A stretch of DNA of 64,000 nt from Zantedeschia hybrid cultivar (GCA_030544215.1 JARZZO010000003.1:32182379-32246378), one strand, 5' to 3'. Positions 1 to 14,108 are shown, numbered from the stretch's first letter. Notes: generated from the sequence alone by a model not told the origin. Made by a program: numbers and translations.

Positions 1-533
1 AATAAAATTCCTCCTACGTAGGTCCTCATAATATAACCATTTTCATACAACTGTTCGACAAGGCATCATACTTCTCTAATAAGTCCATTCCTAGTAAAGA
101 ATTGAAATCTATCATGTTAATGATGTAGGCTCCTAGGAACATGTATCTATCCCCATTCTACGATTAGTCAAGGTTGTGATAGTAATAGGACGAATTCTCT
201 GCCACTTAGCAAACCTAGAAGAAAGGTGTAAATGGATAGTACAGAACCCTTCTCTAGCTAGCTTTACCCCTTAAAAAGATGAGGCAAATCCAAATTCTGT
301 TTTTAATTTCTAGGTTTACTTGTCAAAACCAGTTACACATAAAATCTGCAATCGTATATCCCAACTATCCTATCCTTATTTTAAAAACCCAACAAAACCT
401 AATTAGTCCTTATATTCTAGAATTTAATCCAGCCCAGACTATCCTACCCTACAATCTTAAGATAAATTGGTATGGCGTAAGGTCGATGGTAATGGTTATA
501 TTCTCTCATGATTCATATGCTCTGATAACACAT
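1..533 (-). pseudogene. Gypsy leader and protease remnant, second unit of a tandem array
   Basis: Read on the minus strand, this follows the LTR at 534-3384. It starts with a PBS-like stretch (TTATCAGAGCAT, resembling the initiator-Met PBS TGGTATCAGAGC), then a short leader, then a degraded protease-like reading containing LGMDLLEKYD, typical of the end of a Ty3/gypsy protease. It aligns colinearly with 6265-6797 at an offset of 6264, so it is a repeat of the same arrangement. No gag-sized region lies between PBS and protease. It runs off the window start and has many stops. Confidence 0.6.
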
Positions 534-3384
534 TATTACACCCCTGATCTAGTTTAGTTATTTTGACTCACTTCGGATTCAAAGTACGAAATTGGAGAAT
601 CAAATAGCATACAAATCGAAAACGAATAATGAGAGATAAATAACTAATGCAATAAAGATATTAATTATCATCAAATAATTAAATATAAATTTTCATTGCC
701 AATACCAGGATTTTCAAATTACATCAATTTATCTAATGAAAATAAAATCACTTATCTAACTAAAGAAATAGAAAAATACACATCATCTCTCAAATCCTTG
801 CTACACCAATCTTGTAAAACCATAAATCTAGATCTAGATAACATCCAGAAAAGTCCGAGTCAAATTCTTTCAGTAAAGTCCTCTTCAACAGCTAATTCTT
901 CTTCCTCAGAGTCTGAAAATGTTAGTAGGATTTGTGAGTACAATCACTCAGTAGGCAAATCAAATCTACTAAATTATAACAATATAATAATTGAAAAGTG
1001 ATGTTATCAAATGTACATATAATGTGTAGTTCACATATAGCTTAAATAAGATCGTGATACAAAACATGGTCAAATATAAGTTTATCAAATCACATATCAA
1101 ACTGATCTTTTCACATGTCAAATCAGCATGACATAACTTATCATATCAAATCAAATCTTATTTATGAACAGGTCAAAGATCATAGGATTATGAATAATTA
1201 GGAGGGTAATTGAATATAGATTTCAAATGAATGAACTAAATATAATATAAGTTAAATTGAAATGATTTTAACAGTAAATTATGTTTCATAATTATGTACC
1301 AAATAGATCACAAATTAACATATTAAATAGACATGTGTCTAACTATCATATAAGGAGTCGAATGAAACATATATACCAAAGCATATAAGCAAGTACGTTA
1401 AGGTCCTGATACATACATAGTCAGGGTGTCTATTGTCCTACCTCAGATAACTAAAAATAAATACACGATCACCGGATATTCTCGTTGCCCACGGGTATAA
1501 CTCGTCTACAGACATTTATAGAATGAGTCTCAATCTCCTTAAGATGGTAAAGTCCAAATATATATCGAATAAGTATTTCATACATATATTTTCACAAATT
1601 TTATAATGGTCACAGATCTGAAAATTAGATTGGCAAAGTTATACATACATATACGAGTCAAAATAGATTGCTTTTAGATACAAAATAACCACTTTATGAG
1701 TCAACATGGTCATATAATATGAAAATCAGAGTAAAACTGATGCCAACAGGTTATTGGATAGGAAATATGGTTAACGAAATTTTTTCAAAACTTTTAGATC
1801 GCAAATCATATTTTTTGGCCATTAAAATAATTTTTTTAAAGTTAAAAAATTAATAAATATGGCCAAAAATACTGAACAGATTTGAAAAATAGCCACACTT
1901 GGTGAACATTAAAAATAGATAAAATAAAACAAGTGGATAAAGTTTCATGCTAATCACAATTCATATGAGTGATTTGGAGCATTCGGTTGCATATGAAGAA
2001 CTTGAGTGGATTCTTAGCCAATCAAATTTAAATAACAGAAAAAGAATGAATAAATTTTAAAAAATTATCAAATCTTTTAAACAGATAGATATCATCAAAA
2101 TAATGGTGTGATCGAAATTTTAGGCCAATTGGACATCAAATGAATGAATTAGAACGAATCAAAGGTCAGCATGAATTCTAAACTTAGTAGATAACCCAGT
2201 TAAAATGTGTCCTGCATGGTGGACGTCTTTTAAAAAATGTGTACAATGTCTAAGACGTGTATTAACAGATCAATTAAGCACTAATCAAATAAGTCCGAAT
2301 CACCTCCAATCGAGGAGATACGTTTCAATAGGTGCCCTCTGAGCAAGACACCTTTTAAATAGAAAGTCTAGAATTGTCATATTTCGTAGATTTAATCAAA
2401 ATTTGATCAAACAAAATGAGGATTGAGAACATAGACATATACAATATTGTTCCAGAATTCATGTTGACCACTTTTGAAAATCAAAACGAAAATTTTCATA
2501 TAATATAAAATAAACACTTAATAGGTTATCGTCACCTCTCTCTTAAAGGAAGAATAACCAATCCCCTCTAATAAAACCCTTAAGCTCTAGCCTTGAATCC
2601 GATGATTATGGAACCTCTCCCACGTCCTCTCCAATAACACAAAAACATCTATTAGAACTAAATTTTGAAAAGAATTAGTCGAGAAACACCCGTCTTCTCT
2701 TTAAAGAACAATATGTTCTTACGTTAAACTTGGAGTTGTATGCAAGAAAACTCATGTAGGACCCTAAGGCTCTATTTATACATCATCCCTGTCCTGATAC
2801 TGCACAAATTAAGCCGCTTTCATTTCAGAGGGAGACTCCAATAGATGAAGTCTTAATTAACATGTAAAGTGAATCCGTTAGCAACTACGAACTTAGATTT
2901 TCACAGACACTAGATTTCCTTAACTAAAACCTGTCGAATTTGACCCCCTTTAACGACTAAATTATCTAAAAGTACTTTAGATAAACTCATAATCCTTTGT
3001 ATCCTCTTTTCAATCATACCAGCTATGCGAGTTTTGACATTTTTTGCGGGATGGTATCGCATCTTTAATATGTTGTTATCACACAGTTTACAGGGCCTGG
3101 ACTGTAATTGTATTGGAAGCCAACTAGTTTCCTAATTGGATCACTAATAAGCTTATTAGGTCTTACTAAGCTTGACTAATGACTTACCCATTCTAAACCT
3201 ATTATTATATTATTAAATAAATATTAAACAACTTTTAATCATTTTAGTCTATTAATTAACTTAACTAGACTTATTTAAATCTAATTGGGCTTAATTGAAT
3301 AAATCCCACTAAATTAACTAAATAAGCTTACTAAATGAAAACTTATTAATAACATAAAATGGGTTTAGGGTCTAGGGCATAACA
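534..3384 (-). repeat. Gypsy LTR (copy A), minus strand
   Basis: This is about 2.85 kb of AT-rich non-coding sequence. On the minus strand it starts TGTTATGCCC at 3384, directly after a polypurine tract. It ends near 534, where TGTTGCGCC of copy B reads TATTACACC. It aligns along its whole length with 6798-9741 and more distantly with 40319-43797. It is the 3' LTR of the unit at 3385-9741 and at the same time the 5' LTR of the unit at 1-533. Copies A and B have clearly diverged, by eye more than 10 percent, so the array is old. Confidence 0.75.
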
Positions 3385-3398
3385 TCTTCTCCCCCTTA
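3385..3398 (-). other. Polypurine tract of minus-strand gypsy element
   Basis: On the minus strand the sequence reads AAGGGGGAGAAGA immediately before the LTR start TGTTATGCCC. This is the standard position and composition of the plus-strand DNA primer of an LTR element, and it fixes the LTR boundary and orientation. Confidence 0.75.
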
Positions 3399-3400
3399 AA

Positions 3401-6400
3401 AAAATTTCTTTCTTGAAATTTAAATCAATATAACTTACCAAAAAAGAATGAGTACTTCTTCATGTCTTCTTCGGTTTCCTAGATAGCTTCCTCCGTAGAA
3501 TTGCTCTACCATAAGACCTTCTTTAAAGGAATCATCTTGGTTTGAAATACTTGCTCCTTATGATCTAATATGCAAATCAACTTTTCTTCATAGGATAGGT
3601 CATGTTGTGCATCCAGTGCTTATACCCGATCACATTAAATCGGTCTAATATGCACTTTCTGAGTATAGACGAATAAAATATCGGATGTACATTATCCAAT
3701 GCAGGTGGTAAAGTTAGCTTATAAGCCATTTCACCAACTCACCGTAGGATCTCGAATGGCCTAAGCTTTTCTTTCTTCCCAAAATGCATTACACCCTTTG
3801 TAGGAGACACCTTCAATGATCTCCTACTTTAAATGCCAACTTCCACCTTCTGTTGTCAACATTACTCTTTTGTCGACTCTGAGCAGTGTGTAATCTCTTT
3901 TTGATAATATTAATCTTCTCATAGCAGTCTTCCATAATTTGCGGTCCCAACAAGTTTCTTTCACCAACCTCAGACTAACAAACATGTGATCTACATGGTC
4001 TGCCATAAAGTGCCTCACATGGAGTCATATCAATGCTAGAATGATAATAGTTATTGTATACAAACTCCAGAGGCAACTGATCATCCTAGCTACCCTGCCA
4101 CTCTAGGCTACATGCTCTCAATAGGCTGACCATCAAGCTAAGGATGAAAAGTAAAACTAAACTTCCGATGTGTGCCCAATGCTTCCTGTCGACTCTGCTA
4201 GACTCGAGTAGTAAATTTAGAATCCATGTATGACATGATTGCAACTAATCCATGTATGATATGATTGCAACTAACATGTCATGAAGTCGAATGATCTCAT
4301 CAATATATAACCTAGTTAACAAGTCCTGAAGACTGGGTATTATGGATGGCTAGAAAATGAGCAGAATTAGTAAGTTGATTGACAATCACCCATATCATAT
4401 CATGCTTTTTTCGAGTTTTAGACAAACCAGTAACGAAGTCAAGAGTAATATGCTCCCACTTTCATTGTGGTATTTCCATTGACTGCAATTGACCAGTAGG
4501 TCTCTGATGTCTATCTTTTACCTGCTAAAAAGTCAAGCATCAAGAAATAAAATCAGCGATGTCCTTTTTCATGCCTGACCACCAAAAATTCTTCTTTAAA
4601 TCTCGATACATCTTTGTGCTCCTTAAATGTATAGAGAATTTTGACTTATGAGCTTCAGCCATCAATGTTTTCATAGATCCTCATCATTCGGCATCTACAG
4701 AACCGGTTTGTACATTTCACCACACCAAGCTTGCCTTCCACATCAGATATGTCCTCTCACTGTGTACCTGAGGTGTACGTTTAATGATGTCTTCTATAGT
4801 TTTTCAATCAGAATGCAATTGCAATGCCATTAATTTCTTGCTCAAAGCATCTGCTACCACATTCGCATTGTCTAGGTGATAGTTCAGAGTGAAATCATAG
4901 TCATTCAAAAATTCCACCAAGCACTTCTATCTAAGGTTAAGAACCTTCTGTGGAAAGATATACTTCAGGCTCTTGTGATCCGTGAATACCTCAAATTGGG
5001 CTCCATAGTAATAATGCCACCAAATCCTCAAAGATGTACCACAGCATCCCTCTCTAAATCATGAATGAGATAATTCTGCTCATGGTCCTTTAGTTGTCTC
5101 GATACATATACTATAACCTTGCCAAGTTGCATATGTACACATCTGACACCTCTGCGTTAAGCATTGACATATGCGACAAAACCATCAATCCCACTTGGTA
5201 AAGTGAGCACCGTAGCCGTGGTCAACTTCTTCTTCAGTTCTTGGAAACTCTGTTCACGTTCAATTGACCGCAAAAATTTTATACCTTTGCATGTCAACTT
5301 GGTCATTGGAGCAACCAATGTAGAAAATCACTCAATAAATCATCTATAATATATAGCCAAACTGAGGGAATTCTTGATTTTAGTAGCGATCTTCGGAGCT
5401 TCCCACGTCATAATAGCCACCGCCTTTGTTGGATCCTCAGAAACTCCATCCTTGGAAATGATGTGTCCCAAGAATTAGATTTGCTCTAGCCAGAACTCAC
5501 ATTTGCTTGATTTTGCATACAACTGGTGAGCTCTGAGAATCTTCAACACGATCTTTAGATGCTTCATGTGTACTTCCTCACTCGAAGAGTAAATAAGCAC
5601 ATCATCAATAAAAATCACAACAAATTGGTCAAGATACGGTTGAAAGATCCTATTCATCGAATCTATGAACACAGTAGGGGCATTGGTTAGCCCAAAAGGT
5701 ATAACCAAGAACTCGTAATGACCATATACCTGTTACGAAAATTCATTTTTGAAATGTGTTCATCCTTGATCTGCAATTGATGGTAATCAGATCGAATATC
5801 AATCTTGGAGAGGACTTTTGCATATTGCAATTGATCAAACAAGTCATTGATCCTTGGCAACGATAGTCAATATATAGGAACATCGACCCATCCCTATTCT
5901 GGATAAAGAGAACTAGTGAACCCCATGGACATACAATTGAACATATGAAGTCCTTGTCCAAAAGTTTATGTACTTGCTTCTTCCATTCTGCCAACTCAAC
6001 GTGAGCTATTATGTATTGTGCTTTTGAAATAGGTGTTGTCCCTAGCATAAGATTAATGGTAAAATTAATCTTTAGTAGGCATCACGGGAGATCGTCAAGG
6101 AACACATCGAGCAAGTCTCGAATCACCTTAATGTCTTGTGCTGCTTTGGCGTTGTCGTTATCTATCACCACACCATCCAAGAATGTCTCACATCTTGCTA
6201 ACTAGCCTCTTTGTCTTCCTTGCAACGACAAGCATGCTTCCTAACATATGCCTAAGACATTGGAAATAAAATTCCTCCTATAGAGGTCCTTCAAATATAA
6301 CCCTTTTCAAACAATTGTCTAACAAGACATCATACTTATCTAATAAGTCCATTTCCAGTATGACATTGAAATATATCATATCGATGATGTAGGCTCCCAT

Positions 6401-6520
6401 AAACATGTATCTATCCTCATTCCATGGTTAGTCAAGGCTGTAATAGTAATAGGTCGAATTCTCCATGACTTGCTAATATAGTGGAAAGGTGTAAATAGAT
6501 AGCACATAACCCTTCTCTAG
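3401..6520 (-). pseudogene. Degenerate Ty3/gypsy pol (protease, RT, RNase H, integrase)
   Basis: On the minus strand this reads as a broken gypsy polyprotein. A protease end (about 6260-6450) is followed by RT (about 5475-6050), with MVIPFGLTNAPTVF and the catalytic box VIFIDDVLIYS visible. RNase H lies around 4850-5400 (ALSKK end near 4830) and integrase down to about 3820. Many stops and frameshifts interrupt it, so it is dead. Protease begins only about 340 bp after the PBS, so gag is absent or deleted. The RT style and initiator-Met PBS suggest a chromovirus such as Tekay/Del; I could not confirm a chromodomain. Confidence 0.75.
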
Positions 6521-6776
6521 CTAGCTCCCCCCCTTAAAAGAACGAGGTCAATCCCAATTATGTCTCTAATTTCTAGGTTTACTTGTCAAAATCAGTTACA
6601 TATAAAATCTGCAATCATATACCCTAACCATCCTAGCCTTAACTTGAAAATACAATAGAGCCTAATTAGTCCTTATATTCTAGAATTTAATCCAAGCCAA
6701 ACTATCATACTCTGCACTCCTAAGATCAATTGGTATGACATAAGATTAGATACTAATAGTTAAGTTCTCTCATGAT

Positions 6777-6794
6777 TCATATGATTTGATACCA
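6777..6794 (-). other. Primer-binding site, initiator-Met type
   Basis: On the minus strand, three bases after the LTR end GGCGCAACA, the sequence reads TGGTATCAAATCAT. This is one or two changes from TGGTATCAGAGCCAT, the usual complement of the initiator methionine tRNA 3' end. It marks the LTR-internal junction. Confidence 0.65.
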
Positions 6795-6797
6795 CAT

Positions 6798-9741
6798 TGT
6801 TGCGCCTATGATTCGGTTCAATCATCTGGACTCACTTTGGATTCAAGATACGAAACTACAAAATCAAATAACATACCAATCAAAAATAAATGATGAACGA
6901 CAAATAACCAAAGTAATAAACATGCTGATTACCATCAAATAATCAAATATAAATTTTCATTGCTCAATACCAGAATACTTAAATTACATCAATTTATCCA
7001 ATGGAAGTAAAGTCACTCATCTAACTAAAGAAATATAAAAAATACATCATCTCTTAAATCCGTACTACACCTATCTAGGAAAACTATAAATCTAGATCTA
7101 CGTAACCTCTAGAAAAATTTGAGTCAAAATTTCTTCAGTAAATACCTTCTTAACAACTAACTCTTCCTCCTTAAACTCTGAAAATGTTAGTAGGGTTTAT
7201 GAGTAGATCTATTCAATAGGTAAATCAAATCCACCAAATGCTAATAATATAATAATTGAAAAGTGATGTTATCAAATATACATATAATTCATAGACATAT
7301 AGTTCAAATAAGATCATTATATAAAATATGGTCAAATATAAGTTTATCAAATCAAATGTGTTTTCTAATAGCATAAATAGATCAACTAACACGTACGGTC
7401 AGAATCATATCTGATTGACCAAATCTAGTAACCAAGAAGTAAACAAAACACATATTAAATTGAACGTATCATGTACCAAATCATCATGGCATAATAACTT
7501 ATCATATCAAATCAAATTTTACTTATGAATACATCAAAGATCAAAGGATTATGAATAATTTAGAGGATAATTGAATATAGATTTCAAAGGAACGAACTAA
7601 ATAGAATATAAGCTAAATTCAAATGACCATACCAGCGAATTATGTTTCATAATTTTGTGCCAAACGAATCACAAACTAATATATAAATCGACATGTATCC
7701 AACCACTATATAAGGAGTCGAACAAAAGATATACCTAAGCATATAGACAAGTACGCTAAGGTCATAGCACATGCATAATCGTAGAGTCTATTGTCCTATC
7801 TCGGATGACTGAAAAAAATACACAACTACTGAGATTTTTTTGTTGCCTACGGGTAGAACTCATTTATGGATGTTTATGGAATGACCACAATCTCGTAAAG
7901 ATGACAATGTCTAGACATATATCGAACAAATATGATATAAACAGATTTTTTCAGATTTCATAAAGATCTATGATTATGATCTGAAAATTAGATTGGCAAA
8001 GTAATACATACATATACGGGTCAAAAATACATTGCTCTTAGATACAAAATAAACACTTTATAAGTCAACATAGCCATATAATGTGAAAATTAGAGTAAAG
8101 CTGATGCTTACAGGTTACTAGACAGAAAATATGGCTAACTAAATGTTTTCATAATTTTTAGATCATAAATCATATTTTCAGCTTTTAAAACTAATTTTTA
8201 ATATTAAAAAATCAATAAATGTGGTCAAAAATATCAAACAGATTTGAAAAATAGATGAACTTGGTAAACATGACAAATAGGTCAAATAAAACATGTGGGT
8301 GAAGTTCCATGCCCATTGTCGTTCATTAGAGTGATTTAGAGTATTGGGTTGCATATGAAAAACTTGAGTGAATTTTTGACCAATCGAATAAATAACAGAA
8401 AAATAATAAATAAATTATCAAAAGTTATCAAATCTTGCAAATAGATAGATATATTACAACAAAGTTGTGGTCAAAATTTCAGGCCAATTAGACTTCAAAT
8501 AAGTGAATTAAAGCGAATCAAAGTTCAACCTAAGTTCTAAGCTAATAGTAGATAATTGAATTAAACCACATCCTGCATGGTGGACGTCTTTTACAAAATG
8601 CGTCCAGAGTCTAAGATGCGTATTAACAGATCAATTAAAGGGCTAATGAAAGAAGTCTGAGTCGCATCTAGTCAAGGAAATATATTCTAATATGTGTCCT
8701 CTGAACCAGATGCCTTTAGACAAAAAATCTAAAATTATTATATTTTGTGGATTTAATCAAAATTTGATGACATAAAGTGGGGTTTGAGATCATAGACATA
8801 TAGAATATTGTTCCAGAATTTATGTTTGCCTAATTTTAAAATCAAAACGAAGTTTTTCGTACATTATAAAATAAACACTAAATGGGTTATCATCACCTAC
8901 CTCTTGAAGGAAGAACAACAAATTCCCTTTAATCAAACCCTTAAGCTCTAGTCTTAAACTCTTCTGACTCTAGAGCCTCTCCCATGTCCTCTACACCTCT
9001 AATAACACAAAATATTGATTAGAATTAAATTATCAAAAGAATCAATCAAGAAACATCATCTTTCTCTCCAAAAAAGAACATATTCTTACTTTAAACATGG
9101 AGCTTCATGTAAGAGGAATCATGCACGACTCTAAGACTCTATTTATACATCTTCTCCTTCATAATATTACTCAAAATAAGTTTCCTTCATTATATAGTCA
9201 AACTTTAACAGATGGAGTCTTAATCAACAGGTGAATCTATTTGCAACTAGGAATCCATATTTTCACACACAGTGGGTTTTCTTAACTAAAATCTCTTGAA
9301 TTCAACCCCTTTAACGGCTAAATTAGCTAAGAATTCTTTAAACAAAGTTATAATCTTTTATGTTCTCTTTTCAACCATACCCACCATAAGAGTTCTAGCA
9401 TTTTTGTGCACAACGTTATTGCATCTCTAATATACTCCTATCACAGAGTTTATAGGTCTTCGAATTTGACTAGGTGTTAGAAACTAACTAGTTTTCTAAT
9501 TGAGTCACTAGTAGACTTATTAGGTCTTATTGGATTTGACTAGTGACTGTCCATTCTAAATTTATTACTATATTATTAAATAAATATTAAAAATATTTAA
9601 ATCATTTTAGTTCATTAATTAATTGAATTAATCTTTTTTAAATTTAATTAAGTTTAATTAACTAAATCTCATTAAATTAACTAAATAAGCTAACTAAATC
9701 AAAACCTATTAATAACAGTGGGTTAAGGGTCTAGGACTATG
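6798..9741 (-). repeat. Gypsy LTR (copy B), minus strand, 5' LTR
   Basis: This is the partner of the LTR at 534-3384. It has the plus-strand start TGTTGCGCC and the same order of AT-rich blocks. Similarity fades at about 9736-9741, where copy A reads GGGCATAACA and this copy reads GGACTATGTG. The outer end therefore seems altered, and I found no clear TSD. Confidence 0.65.
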
Positions 9742-11110
9742 TGACCATACACGAATGGCGAGCACGAGTCGTTGAAGGCCAGGGAGAGATGCCGACCGAC
9801 GTGCTGTGTGTCTGCCTTGCCTCCCAAGTACTGCCATGCATCTAGGGTCGGAGCAAGGAACCTATGGGCTCCCTGCCAGCTGCCATGCAAGCGTTTCTTT
9901 GATCCGCTCCTGATTCGGACTTACAAGGGTGATGGGTTTCCTTGACGTGGATGACATGGAGTACCAGCAGGTCACCGCGTACCAGTGCATGACAGATGAG
10001 GTGTCTCCTGACCGGCGGCGACGTTTGAGGTTTGCAAATCAAGAGGGCCACGTCCCGGAGATGTTAATTGTGCCGGACACTAGTATGTTGGTGAACCCCA
10101 CCTCCGCAGAGGTCGACGTCGAGGCCTTTATGCGTCTTTGACTCCGTCCTTGGGTCATTGCATGTCGGAGCAGAGGAAACTGTGGACCCTCGTCCCGGCA
10201 GCCGTGGGCGAAGAGCTCATCTGCAGCAATTTCTTGGCTCAAAACATGGACCAGTTCATCCATACGATTTCAAGCGATGCACACGCATGTAAAGAAGAGT
10301 TCAAGGCTCGTCGTGACTGATAGTGCTGAGCATGCAAGTTGGTTAGATATTACAAAGAGGTCGTCATCTCGTCTCCATTGAGCGCTAAGATTGAGGCTCG
10401 GGTAGGCTTGGCTGACAAAATCATGGCGATGACGAGGACTATTTGTCAGATTATAATGATGAGAAAGAGAGTGATAGGAATATGACTTTTTTACAAGTTC
10501 TCACAGACGGCGCTAGTGATGACGACCGGCTACCATGGTATCTGACCACCGACCAATGATCTGAGTCAGACCTCTGCGAGCCCAATTCGACCCGTGGAGG
10601 TGGAGGCGGTGCTTACCTTAGTTGGCCCAATCCAAGCTATTGCGCCGAGGCACGAGGACCTTGCTGAGATAAATGAGCCGAGGTGCGATTCAAAAGCCTC
10701 GGAGTCTTGCTGAGTTATGGAGAAGAAGGATGAGGGTGCCTAGGTGATCTGGGCTTGAGTGGTCTCCTTAGACAAATTGGGCTGACCTGTGAGGACTTAG
10801 GTTGATGCACCGAGGATGGTATAACCGAGCTTAATGATGTCAAGCACTACTGTGCCTACAAAACAAACAAGGTCAAAAGGCCTCGGGGGTGATCTCAGGT
10901 CATAGTCGAAAGTCGATGACAAGACCGAGGTGAGAGTTGAAATGAGAGTAAAAATTTGAGAGAATGCATCCTACCTCTTTGGGACATCCCATGGAGTCTA
11001 TATAAGGAACAATTGAAGTCCCGAAGTGATACTAAGAGGAGACATTGATCATTAATGGGCTGACCTTATTACGCTAATCTTAGGGAGTTTAGACCTAGCC
11101 CTCATCAGGT
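9742..11110. other. Unassigned GC-richer segment, probably an old repeat fragment
   Basis: Base composition shifts here from AT-rich LTR to a GC-richer stretch, with repeated CCGAGG/CCTCGG words around 10590-10930. Open frames of 60-76 codons occur on both strands but overlap each other, and none shows a motif I recognise. A CTATATAAGG box at about 10997 could be the TATA of an old LTR. I cannot name the element. Confidence 0.3.
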
Positions 11111-12333
11111 TTCACGTATGAAAATGATAGCATCAACAAGTGTTCTAGAGATTATATTCTTTAATCTAAAAATATTATCAAATACTTACTTTTATCACGT
11201 TTCCTTTCCAAATTCTATAATTAGTTGTTACAATATAAAACGTATTATGAAAATTTTAACACACACAAGGGACATATCAAATGAGCTCCGGGACTCATCT
11301 AACTTAAATGACCCCCCCTCCTCAAAATCCTCTTCTTCTCATGTTTAAGAAAATAACAAAATTTATCAAAAGTTTTTAGATATTCAAATAGGCCTCTTAT
11401 GATTGTTTCCATCTCCAGGACTTTAATTTTCACCATCCGATTTTGACGATCAATTATAACCGTTCAATCAAGTAGGTGTCAAAAATTGACATCTAAAAAT
11501 GTTAAAAAAGTCAATAAATAGAATTTTTTTTAGATTGGCCCTTAGGGTGGATCCCATCCCTTAGGGTTTTAGTTTTGATCCCAAACAACGATGCATTTGA
11601 TTAGATGACTACAATTAAATTTTTCGGGCCAATAGTGAAAATTGAATCTCAAGGGGTCGAAACCAACATAGATGGAGATATTGGAATATTTTAAAAATTT
11701 TGCTGATCTTTGTTTATTTTTTTAAGATGAAAAAATGAGAGTTTTGAGGGGAGGCTCATTATAGCCAACCTATATATATACTTTTTTGTTCAATCGCACA
11801 CCATGGCACATTTGACATAGATGCACAACTCACCCAAAATCTCTTCCATGTTAAAAAAATAAAAATTATTAGAATTTTCAAAATATTGAATTAAGCTCTT
11901 TAAGATTGTTTCCATCATTGGGTTTATTTTTCATTGTCCTATTGATGGTAGCCATCCAATTGACTGTACGCCAAAAAATGTTGTTCTAAACTACTGAAAA
12001 ATATTCAAAAAGATAAAAAATTAGTTAGATTGACCCTTAGGATTGATCAAATCCCTTGAGATTTTAGTTTTGACTCCTAATAAAGGATGTGCTCGATTGG
12101 ATGGCTATGATTGAGTCTTTCAATCGAATGGCTAAAGTATACCCCAAAGGGTGAGAACAAGCCTAAGGGAAGGTAATTGAATATATTAAAAATTGTTGAC
12201 TTTTATTATTTTTTTTTGATGGGGGGGGGCATCTAACTTAGATGTGCCCTGGGCCACGTTATATTTTATCCCTAGGGATTTTAATTTTGACTCTCAATGA
12301 AGGACGTACTATTGCCCAAGCTATAGACTAATC
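11111..12333. repeat. AT-rich region with copies of a dispersed repeat
   Basis: Two similar blocks start near 11347 and 11853. Each has an A-rich head, then AAATATTC-like sequence, then a piece resembling GATTGTTTCCATC, then a conserved tail about the following cultivated-looking block GGATGGCTATGATTG. Related blocks occur at about 39358 and 39690 and flanking the LTR at 12349-14108. This looks like a dispersed non-autonomous repeat. I found no terminal inverted repeats or ORF. Confidence 0.4.
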
Positions 12334-12348
12334 GGGGGGGGGGGGGGG
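12334..12348 (+). repeat. Run of 15 G
   Basis: An uninterrupted G homopolymer lies directly against the TG end of the LTR at 12349. It could be real or a length-uncertain assembly site. Confidence 0.9.
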
Positions 12349-14108
12349 TGAGTGGGTTAATAAAAATTTGTGCTAAGTAATCAAGTAGATAATGACAAAC
12401 ACAAAAGGAGATGAGAGATAGAGCAATTGCACAAGAACACCAAGAGTTTTGCACTAATTCGGTCCTCAAACCTACTTCTAGTTCCCAAGCAACTCTTAGG
12501 ACTTCTACTAGCTCAATAGCTACACAAGGTACCAACCCCTTGTAGGTTACACATATCAACATCCAACCTCAATTGATGTTACCTTCCCTCAGGAAGAGGC
12601 AAACCACTCTGCCTCAGGAGGTCTTCTCTTCCTCTTAAGGAAGAGGTACAATTAGATTCTAATTGAAACAAGGTTACATAATAATGCCTCTTGAAGGCTA
12701 TAAGTGTAGAATAAACATAGCACAAACCATGAATGAGAAAAGGAAAATAGAGTGCGCAGAGTCTCGATGTCAATGAAGAGGTCCAAAGAGCTCCAAGCAG
12801 CATAATGGAGGTCGAATGTGGCGGGCACAATGCTAAGATTCAAGACAAGCTCTCTATGATCTTCTTTCTTTACTCTCTATTAGCTGAAATGAGTTATTGA
12901 TTGCAAAGAGAGCTTGAATTTGAATTTGTCAAAAGTCTTCTTCTGCCCGGTACCTTCAATATATAAAGGATTTTCAAATTATATTCGTTTTAGTCTCAAC
13001 TTCCTTACTATGATCAACGATATTTCTTTGAGTCTAACATTAACTTTGTTGAGTCTACCATTAACGAGGATTGATCTTTGCCTAGAAAGAGCTTTGACAG
13101 AAGTATGTTTGGATGACTGGAAGCTTCTATTTGTTCTCCCCAGAACTTGCCCAATTTGACTATACTTTCTCGCCTAACTCTTTTAGAAAGCTAAAATAGG
13201 AATGATCCCATCTAATCTTTTGACCGAAGAATAGGTGAGCAGTGGAAAATCTACAAAAAGTGGATTGGACAACTGGATGACAGTCATCGAGATGGCATGG
13301 AGAGGATATACAATGTAGCTCAAACTAATAGATTTGAAGTCAACTAAATTACAAGAAATTGATTATGGAGTCAATTACCAAAAAAGAACTTTGAATTTAC
13401 GTTGATTAGACATGCTCAAATTTATTGATGCTTAAATCAATTGAAACATAATGAATAATTGATCATTATATACATAATGCAATCTATGCTCTTAAAAAGG
13501 TAATCAATGTAAACAAGAGAGATGAAGTAGCCACGAGAAATAATTGAAGTAAAGGTGTTGGATGTAATCGCTTTAACATGTTTGTAATTGATTAGGACAA
13601 AGGTGCTTAAGTTAAGAGATAATTTATTAGTTAGTCGATATTCGTCACTGGTTCACATAATTAGTTATAGAGTTTATATAATTGATATAGCGTAATGAGT
13701 TAGCTAATAGAGTTAACTGATTATAGGCTGATATAATCAATATAAACAATCGATATAAACAATCGATTAAATGTACCTTTTAGCAAATTTAATCGATAGC
13801 GATATTGATTAGATGGTTCGATTGTAAATACTTAATTGATACAAAGATCAATTAAGTGGCTTTAAGGCATAAATGACTCATGATGTAACCGATTGAGTAT
13901 TGAGACTTCATCGAAGTTTTAGGAGGTTTATAATTGATTTAAGTGTTCACTCTAGTGACTTCTTGAAATCAGATAAGCCCTAGAGCATGGTGTTCTGAGC
14001 TGAATAGTATAGTGAGTTTGTCAGACAGTAACCGATTAATTCACTCATTTATCTCTACTTACAAGAGAGATGATTGCTTCATTTTCATTATATGTTATCA
14101 CCAAAACA
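12349..14108 (-). repeat. Copia-type LTR, minus strand
   Basis: On the minus strand it starts TGTTTTGGTGATAAC, a start common in plant copia LTRs, and ends TTAACCCACTCA, giving TG...CA. A TATA-like stretch lies near 12957-12966. It contains many AATCGATT/TAATCGATTA words (13600-14030). No internal domain follows, so it may be a solo LTR. The flanking five bases are GGGGG and TTAGG, so I see no TSD. A dispersed repeat appears to be split by it. Confidence 0.5.

Noticed and set aside
9842..10320. Possible gene in the GC-rich segment
   Set aside because: Short frames on both strands overlap and none has a recognisable motif or splice structure that I could support.
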